Shown: positions 59,401 to 64,000 of the stretch, piece by piece | Numbering within the stretch: position 1 is the first letter of the stretch | How the letters are laid out: every line of letters starts with the position of its first letter | Assembly (NCBI RefSeq): GCF_000701505.1 | Contig: NZ_JNJB01000004.1 | Coordinates: 310,001-374,000 of the forward strand | Origin: Dyadobacter crusticola DSM 16708 | GTDB taxonomy: Bacteria > Bacteroidota > Bacteroidia > Cytophagales > Spirosomataceae | Reading direction: 5' to 3' | DNA length: 64,000 nucleotides | Notes under the pieces: model-generated | Told to the model about the DNA's origin: nothing | Database searches by the model: none | Seen by the model: only the letters and a program-made list of their open reading frames with translations | Translations under genes and position numbers: made by a program

Positions 59401-59500
59401 AGTGAACACTTATGCCAATTCAAATACCACAATCGGAATTGACAACCTCGTTTACCCGCAATCGAAATCATTCCTGGGAGGCATTCAGCTTACCTTTTAA
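56477..59500 (+). CDS. SusC/RagA-family TonB-dependent outer-membrane transporter
   Basis: 1007 residues. Signal peptide 1-26 (ending TTFAQ), CarboxypepD_reg-like domain about 28-105 (NVAGKVDDEKGEGVPGASVT), TonB-box-like ALEEVVVVGYGTQ, plug (VAQGLQSRVSGVQINQNSGS, VLKDASASAIYGARAANGVI) and barrel ending FLGGIQLTF. The ATG at 56477 is selected; an upstream open frame to 56327 lies in the leader. Followed after 17 bp by its susD. Glycan specificity is unknown; it is the first structural gene of the second PUL. Confidence 0.93.
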   Translation: MQKQIRILLVLLCISLSLAQTTFAQSANVAGKVDDEKGEGVPGASVTVKGTQLGTLTNVDGTYSIEAPANATLVFSFVGYLKEEVAINNRSTVNAILKVDTKALEEVVVVGYGTQRKVETTGSIASVKSDELTQLPITNVAQGLQSRVSGVQINQNSGSPGGNISVRIRGTNSINGNAEPLYVIDGIQISNSGGINDVSPLSTINPNDIESVEVLKDASASAIYGARAANGVILITTKRGKAGKTNVSIESYYGVQQVTKQLDVLNAAEFAQLENETFKNNAYPDPASLGEGVDWQDLIFQKAPIQNHQLTISGGSEKTQLSLSANYFDQDGVIINSDFKRFTYRLNVDHNVSKKLRVGTSVMGSFSNNNGIEAGSTSVGDAGVVTGTVLGAAIGAPPTLQPYKPDGSIFPFAEQGNGQYREVINPLNYTSILRKRNIKRALINLYGEYTILPGLSYRASFNADIDSRINDTYLPISIIAVKDRNENSGTAGKFNSNFLGLLHESVLSYGTKIGDHHSLKFTGLFATQVEKYNDNQINANGFPNDATRNEALQLALNRTVSSSRNMQRLDSYMGRVNYGFKDRYFMDFTARVDGSSKFGANHKYGFFPAVSAAWRIIEEPFMKDATWLSDLKLRGSYGITGNAGGIDPYQSLATVQSGGGYNINHTYFTAIRPSGISNPDLRWEKSTQTNIGIDASLLNNRFSLIVDYYVKKTEDLLYIKTLPLSSGYSNITGNYGSLENKGLEIAASANLLNGPVKWSINGNLTINRNKVLDLDGGTTDERFITNYTVLKVGQPLGVFKTYVFDGVNQTGEAIIPGYDGRLGGHKVKDLNNDGAINSADQMITGNPNPKFIYGFSTNVTFKNFDLSAFFSGTQGNDIYNVSRLSFENPLGQRNLFQGVENRWTPQNPSNQYVSPAVAGRLPISSYAVEDGSYLRFKNLMLGYTLPTIKGISRIRVYVSGNNLVTFTKYSGFDPEVNTYANSNTTIGIDNLVYPQSKSFLGGIQLTF

Positions 59501-59517
59501 GCCCTAAACTTTGAATT

Positions 59518-61014
59518 ATGAAACTTTCTAAAATAACATTTAAGAAAATACTTCCGCTTGTTGCGCTTGCATTGGGAACTGGCTCCTGCCAGTTAGACGA
59601 AGAAATTTACTCTTCGATCTTTGTCGAATCCTTTTACAAAACTGCTTCGGATTCTGAAAAAGGTTTGCTCTCGGTTTACGATGCCCTCGGTGGTCTTTAT
59701 GGCGGTCCGGCGGCAACGATGGTACCTGATTTCAGCGCGGACCAGATCTATCCACGGGGTGTCGTGGGCCGCAATTCACTGACTCTGTTCACCGTAGAGC
59801 CCACTTACACAGTTCAGAAAAGTGCAGGTCGGACCAACGAATCGCCTCAGCAGCTCTGGACTTCATCATATAGCGGAATAGAACGAGCTAACTGGATCAT
59901 TGCCAAAGTTCCCGACGCAACAATGGACGAAACGCGGAAGAAACAGATTTTAGGCGAAGCCTATTTTCTGAGAGCATTTTACTTCTGGACGCTTGCCAAG
60001 AACTTCGGTGACGTAGTCGTAAAAACGGAACCAAGCGTGACAGAAGTGGAAGCATACGCTCCGAAAAGCGCAATGGCGGATGTTTACAAACAGATTTACA
60101 GCGACCTCGATCAGGCTTCGCAAGCCGGGCTTGCCTCCTACCCAGCTAATGAAAAAGGTCGGCCGTCCCGGGAAGCAGTAGATGCGCTTTATGCCAAAGC
60201 TGCACTTTACAATCAGGACTGGGCTAAGGCGCTAGAAAAGGCTGAGGTTGTGATCAAATCTGGCAAATACGGACTGATGCCGAATGTAATGGACGTTTTC
60301 AGCTATTTGAAGGAAGACGAAGCGCGCCGGGAGAATATCTGGGCTTATGAAGCGGATCCTATCACACCGGGTAACGGGCACCAACTGACGAGTCTGGCCG
60401 GTCCGGTCGGCAGTGCCGGTGTGGAATATGCAAAAACCTCCTACGGTTCCATGTTCGCCTATATGTCGTTTTTTAATTCATTCGATCCGAAGGACAAGCG
60501 CAGACAATTACTGGACACCACTTTTATCGACAAATCAGGCAAATGGGTCCCGCAGCGCAGCATTACCCCGATTACCACGGATGCTGTTTTGATTAAAAAA
60601 TACCAGGATCCCGTTTCCAGCACAGGTTTGATTCCTAACATACCGATTCTTCGAATGGCGGATATTTACCTGATTGCAGCAGAAGCAGAGGCGCGTTTGA
60701 ACGGACCTTCTGCAAAAGCTTACGAGTACATCAATGCAGTCCGCACAAGAGCCGGCCTGCCCGACCTGGCCAAAGGATTAGCAAAAGATGCTTTTATCGA
60801 CGCCGTGATTCAGGAGAGATCGTGGGAATTGTTTGCCGAAGGCGACCGCTGGTACGACCTGACGAGAACCGATAAATTCCTCACAGTGATCGCCAAAGCC
60901 GTAAACTCAGTGTATCCAACACGACCAGTTCAGCCAAAGAACAAATACTTCCCCATCCCGCAAGACGAGATTAATGCAAACCCGCAGTTGGAGCAGAATC
61001 CGGCTTGGAAGTAG
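59518..61014 (+). CDS. SusD/RagB-family surface glycan-binding lipoprotein
   Basis: 498 residues. Lipobox LGTGSC (Cys24). SusD-type segments: ILGEAYFLRAFYFWTLAKNF, AKAALYNQDWAKALEKAEVV and the C-terminal IQERSWELFAEGDRWYDLTR, then YFPIPQDEINANPQLEQNPA. Partner of the SusC protein 17 bp upstream. It ends before a 272 bp repeat-rich gap. Confidence 0.92.
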   Translation: MKLSKITFKKILPLVALALGTGSCQLDEEIYSSIFVESFYKTASDSEKGLLSVYDALGGLYGGPAATMVPDFSADQIYPRGVVGRNSLTLFTVEPTYTVQKSAGRTNESPQQLWTSSYSGIERANWIIAKVPDATMDETRKKQILGEAYFLRAFYFWTLAKNFGDVVVKTEPSVTEVEAYAPKSAMADVYKQIYSDLDQASQAGLASYPANEKGRPSREAVDALYAKAALYNQDWAKALEKAEVVIKSGKYGLMPNVMDVFSYLKEDEARRENIWAYEADPITPGNGHQLTSLAGPVGSAGVEYAKTSYGSMFAYMSFFNSFDPKDKRRQLLDTTFIDKSGKWVPQRSITPITTDAVLIKKYQDPVSSTGLIPNIPILRMADIYLIAAEAEARLNGPSAKAYEYINAVRTRAGLPDLAKGLAKDAFIDAVIQERSWELFAEGDRWYDLTRTDKFLTVIAKAVNSVYPTRPVQPKNKYFPIPQDEINANPQLEQNPAWK

Positions 61015-61286
61015 GGCAGCAATTTTGAATGATTGAATGAGTGAATGATTGCCGCCGTGGAACGGAATGAGCCGCCGTGGAACAGTGAATGAGTGAATGG
61101 GCGCTGCAGTGTTATTGAATCAGCGCAAGCCGGCCGCAGAGAGGCCTCCTGTTTCTAGAACCCGACGGCCACAAAAATTGCCGAGCTCCGGAGGAGCTTC
61201 CTATCAAATGGAAACGCGTAAAGGATCAGGCAACAAACCCGGCACCAGCGCTACCCAATTTTTACCAAAACCAATGTGAATAAAAA
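61015..61286. repeat. Repeat-rich intergenic region
   Basis: Degenerate gaatgattgaatgagtga repeats (61027-61050 and 61085-61099) alternate with two copies of gccgccgtggaac (61052-61064 and 61072-61084). Further on an inverted repeat AGCTCC-gga-GGAGCT lies at 61184-61198. No reliable gene; an open frame at 61097-61279 has repeat-like composition. Confidence 0.6.
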
Positions 61287-62222
61287 ATGTTAAGTGTCGC
61301 TTTCTTCTTATCACTTCTTCTAAATAACCCCTCCTTCGGTCCCCGGAACGAGAAGGTAAAGGAATTCGAGATTGTGGAGAATGACACGCTGACATATACA
61401 TTGAAACTAGCACTAGATGACAAAGGGCGGCCGCAGTATTTTTTCAGGAACATTTTTACACCGGTTTGCTACACCAATGAGTGCAAACCGGTGTATATCA
61501 ATTTCTATTGGGACTTGCTGGGCAATTATGTAAGATATGATCTCCCTAAAAACAAAGTGCTCACGAAAGTCGATCACGACGAGTTTAAGGAAGAGGATTA
61601 CCAAAAGTTGCAGGATATTCTCGCGCAGCCCAACTCCATTTTTGCTGAACTGAAAATGGAGGATCTGATTACAAAAGGCACCGAAGATCTCACCGATTCA
61701 GTGGATGTAAAAGCGGGTGCTACGTTGAAAACCATCAAAAATCAGGTGATTGACGGCGCGGTTTATACCTGCTATACACTCTGGCAAATCGCTTACGGAA
61801 AGGCAGTGCCCGAAATGCGGAAGATCATCGAAGCCTACACCGATGACAAGCTGCTGCACAGCTTTCTGACCAGCAACAACTACCATTATCAATATTGGGC
61901 AATGGAGAAAGTAGTAAGTGGGGATGGAAGTGTAAAAAAGCCATTTGAACAAGACTTGCAGCAGATCATCAGCGGCAAAAACATTTTTACGGCCAAATAT
62001 GCATTGCAGCATCTTAACAACCGCTTTTTCGAAAGCGAGGCAAGGCAAAGCTGGCTTTGGGAAAGTTATCAGAAATCTGCCTATCCATTGCAGATCACGA
62101 TCCTGAAAAAGCTGGCAAATATTCCATTGACTAACTCACTCGCCAACAACCTCAAAGCCGCATTACCCAATGCAAACCAGGAACAAGCTGCGCTAATTAA
62201 TCAAATACTGACAAAAAACTAA
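61287..62222 (+). CDS. Exported protein of unknown function in the second PUL
   Basis: 311 residues. A short signal peptide (MLSVAFFLSLLLNNPSFGPR). The next 90 residues include PQYFFRNIFTPVCYTNECKP and VYINFYWDLLGNYVRYDLPK; the conserved CYTNEC pair may bind a metal or form a disulfide. The rest is helical with HEAT-like repeats (TDDKLLHSFLTSNNYHYQYW, FTAKYALQHLNNRFFES). No family was recognised. It precedes the FAD oxidoreductase on the same strand. Confidence 0.6.
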   Translation: MLSVAFFLSLLLNNPSFGPRNEKVKEFEIVENDTLTYTLKLALDDKGRPQYFFRNIFTPVCYTNECKPVYINFYWDLLGNYVRYDLPKNKVLTKVDHDEFKEEDYQKLQDILAQPNSIFAELKMEDLITKGTEDLTDSVDVKAGATLKTIKNQVIDGAVYTCYTLWQIAYGKAVPEMRKIIEAYTDDKLLHSFLTSNNYHYQYWAMEKVVSGDGSVKKPFEQDLQQIISGKNIFTAKYALQHLNNRFFESEARQSWLWESYQKSAYPLQITILKKLANIPLTNSLANNLKAALPNANQEQAALINQILTKN

Positions 62223-62255
62223 AATCCCCGGACTAAAGCCCGGGGCAAGGGATTT
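62223..62255. repeat. Palindrome CCCCGG-actaaag-CCGGGG with flanks
   Basis: Inner stem CCCCGG / CCGGGG and outer AAATCCC / GGGATTT around 62222-62255, immediately after the previous stop. It may act as a terminator, though no clear T-run follows, and resembles a dispersed Bacteroidota repeat. Confidence 0.5.
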
Positions 62256-62301
62256 AAAATGAATTCTCAAAACCAGAGCAATCGATTTCTGCAATCCATT
62301 C

Positions 62302-62321
62302 CCGTTGGCTTCAGCCAACGG
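62302..62321. repeat. Palindrome CCGTTGGCT-tc-AGCCAACGG
   Basis: Perfect 9 bp arms with a 2-base loop. A compact hairpin of a kind common between genes in this phylum. It lies 150 bases upstream of the FAD oxidoreductase. Confidence 0.6.
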
Positions 62322-62343
62322 ATAAGACAACGGACAAGACAAC

Positions 62344-62375
62344 AGAAAAGAGAAAAGAAAAGAGAAAAGAAAAGA
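62344..62375. repeat. 32-base polypurine tract of agaaaag units
   Basis: An uninterrupted purine run built from aGAAAAG and AAAAG units, flanked by four agacaac copies (62325-62380). Two copies of ggaaagacaataa follow at about 62418 and 62442. The frame of the downstream gene stays open through it. Confidence 0.7.
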
Positions 62376-62470
62376 CAACGATAATGACATCAGAAAAAAC
62401 AACAGCAATGATGATGGGAAAGACAATAAGAGATGCAACCGGAAAGACAATAAAAAAGATAATGGGCAAC

Positions 62471-64000
62471 ATGATGAGAAACATGATAACATCAATCATA
62501 TTTCTTCTCTCTTTTTCCGCCTTTGCTCAAAACCATGTATTTATTGAAACAGAATCGTTTACCGACAAAGGAGGCTGGGTGATTGACCAGCAATCGTTTG
62601 TGGTAATGGGGTCCTCTTACCTGATGGCGCATGGTATGGGGCGGCCTGTCAAGGATGCCACTACCACAGTTAATTTTCCCAAAACAGGCAAATACCGGAT
62701 GTGGGTACGCAATAAAGACTGGGCCCCATTTCCAAAAGGTCCGGGCAAGTTTCAGCTGCTGCTTGACGGAAAAGCGGTGGGCCAGGTATTTGGTGAAAGC
62801 GGATCCGACGAATGGAAATGGTACGACGGCGGTCAGGTCGATATTAAATCTGCCGAAACAAAGCTCTTGATGAAAGACTTGACGGGATTTAATGGCCGTT
62901 GCGATGCGATTTTATTTACGGATGATTTAAAATTTACCCCGCCAAATAAACTGGAAGAGCTGAATGCATTCCGCAAAAAGCTGCTCAACCTGACAGATAA
63001 ACCAGTCGAAGCAGGACAGTTTGATCTAGTAGTAGTGGGCGGCGGGATCGCCGGGACTTGCGCCGCTATTTCGGGCGCGAGAATGGGACTGAAAGTAGCA
63101 TTGATCCAGGACAGGCCGGTACTGGGAGGTAATAACAGCTCCGAAATTCGCGTGCATTTAATGGGCGATGTAGATAAAAACCATTACCCCAAACTCGGCC
63201 GCATAGTGCGCGAAATGGACAATGGCGATCCGGGAAATGGAAATCCTGATGCGAAAGAATACGGAGATGCGCGCAAGATTTCGATCGTAAAAGCGGAGCC
63301 GAATATTTCTCTATTCCTGAACACGCATGTTTATAAGGTTGAAAAAGAGAATGATATCGTCACAGCCGTAGTAGGCCGGGATATTGCAACCAATAAAGAA
63401 ACTCGTTTTGCAGGCTCCTTCTTTTCAGACTGTACCGGTGACGGAACGATCGGGTACCTGGCTGGCGCTGAATTCAGAATGGGCCGTGAGAGCAAGGCTG
63501 AGACAGGTGAGTCGCTCGCGGCAGAAAAGGCCGACGATTTCACATTGGGCACGTCCAACCTATGGGCGTCCCTCCCGCGCGACACGGTTTCTACCTTCCC
63601 GGAAACACCTTGGGCAATCCAGTTCTCCGACGAATACCACATCGACGAGCCCAAAGCTGACTGGCAGTGGGAAACGGGTTTTGGTAACTTCAACACCATT
63701 ACCGATGCCGAGAAAATCCGTGACCACAACCTGCGCGCGATTTACGGGAACTGGTCTTATCTGAAAAAGAACAAAGCTGCAAAATACGCGAAACATGAGC
63801 TGGCGTGGGTGGCTTACATTGGCGGCAAAAGGGAGTCGAGGCGCATTATGGGCGACCATATTCTGAACCAGATGGACATTCAGGAAGGCAAATTTTACCC
63901 CGACGGAACGGTGACCGCCACCTGGACCATCGACCTGCATTTTCCCGATGCAAAAAACAGCAAGTACTTTGAAGGGCAGGAGTTTTTCGCCGGGACAAAA
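62471..64000 (+). CDS. FAD-dependent oxidoreductase, 5' part
   Basis: Open to the right edge; 510 codons seen. Signal peptide about 1-20 (SIIFLLSFSAFAQ). Residues about 22-150 are a beta-rich domain (FIETESFTDKGGWVIDQQSF, FPKTGKYRMWVRNKDW), probably a carbohydrate-binding module. The FAD domain starts at DLVVVGGGIAGTCAAISGAR (GxGxxG), with PVLGGNNSSEIRVH and FFSDCTGDGTIGYLAGAEF, typical of the FAD_oxidored (PF12831) family found in PULs. Four ATGs in frame (62384, 62462, 62471, 62483) are possible starts; 62471 is preferred because it gives a normal signal peptide. Substrate unknown. Confidence 0.8.
   Translation, partial: MMRNMITSIIFLLSFSAFAQNHVFIETESFTDKGGWVIDQQSFVVMGSSYLMAHGMGRPVKDATTTVNFPKTGKYRMWVRNKDWAPFPKGPGKFQLLLDGKAVGQVFGESGSDEWKWYDGGQVDIKSAETKLLMKDLTGFNGRCDAILFTDDLKFTPPNKLEELNAFRKKLLNLTDKPVEAGQFDLVVVGGGIAGTCAAISGARMGLKVALIQDRPVLGGNNSSEIRVHLMGDVDKNHYPKLGRIVREMDNGDPGNGNPDAKEYGDARKISIVKAEPNISLFLNTHVYKVEKENDIVTAVVGRDIATNKETRFAGSFFSDCTGDGTIGYLAGAEFRMGRESKAETGESLAAEKADDFTLGTSNLWASLPRDTVSTFPETPWAIQFSDEYHIDEPKADWQWETGFGNFNTITDAEKIRDHNLRAIYGNWSYLKKNKAAKYAKHELAWVAYIGGKRESRRIMGDHILNQMDIQEGKFYPDGTVTATWTIDLHFPDAKNSKYFEGQEFFAGTK

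Noticed and set aside
61097-61279. 60-codon open frame between susD and the next gene
   Set aside because: Basic, low-complexity product in a repeat-rich gap; no homologue suspected.
62193-62495. 100-codon minus-strand frame rich in Leu, Ser and Phe
   Set aside because: It is the complement of the polypurine tract and only looks like a membrane protein because of it.

Overview
The window is from a Bacteroidota chromosome, most likely a Cytophagales bacterium close to Dyadobacter or Spirosoma (inference). Supporting evidence: two SusC/SusD pairs, families largely confined to this phylum (DUF5686, DUF4403, DUF2279, DUF2027-Smr), Bacteroidota-type promoters (TTTG-N19-TAxxTTTG), little sign of Shine-Dalgarno sequences, a long acidic tail on ribosomal protein S16, and LpxB and HldD, which indicate a Gram-negative envelope. 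No tRNA, rRNA, CRISPR array, prophage or complete insertion sequence was found.

Region 1 (1-9926, all minus strand) is the most interesting part. It looks like a sphingolipid operon. Serine palmitoyltransferase, a GNAT-like acyltransferase resembling bacterial ceramide synthase and an NAD-dependent reductase overlap by 4 bp each and could make ceramide. They are followed by a DUF5686 outer-membrane-type protein, a nucleotidyltransferase, an ATP-grasp-like protein, a CDP-alcohol phosphatidyltransferase with unusual active-site spacing, an LPG-synthase-type multispanning membrane protein and the start of a HAD phosphatase. I infer that the second half builds and moves a phosphorylated head group on ceramide. 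A TetR regulator with a perfect operator-like palindrome lies upstream.

Region 2 (10646-33000) is mixed housekeeping: ApbE, an exported amidase, two exported proteins of uncertain function, a frameshifted Uma2 nuclease gene, a TlpA-like thioredoxin, LpxB, a PTPS/QueD-family enzyme, HldD, SufB without neighbouring suf genes, a CPA2 antiporter, an ACC-deaminase-like PLP enzyme, an RluD-type pseudouridine synthase, the rpsP-rimM-trmD operon, an OmpA-like protein and RNase P RNA.

Region 3 (33030-42817) holds envelope proteins (DUF4403 lipoprotein, DUF2027-Smr, DUF2279, a VWA-type membrane protein), FabG, another SDR, and a small ABC transporter next to a glycosyltransferase-like protein.

Region 4 (42965-64000) is specialised in glycan use. 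Glycosylasparaginase, two GH29 alpha-L-fucosidases, a GH76 alpha-mannanase and a SusC/SusD pair together suggest breakdown of N-linked glycans. The first susC leader carries a predicted antisense RNA with its own terminator. A second PUL follows: a LacI-type regulator with a zinc-ribbon N-terminus, a promoter with an operator-like repeat, SusC/SusD, an exported protein of unknown function and an FAD-dependent oxidoreductase cut by the window end. Two type II toxin-antitoxin modules and several short palindromic or tandem repeat families occupy the gaps.
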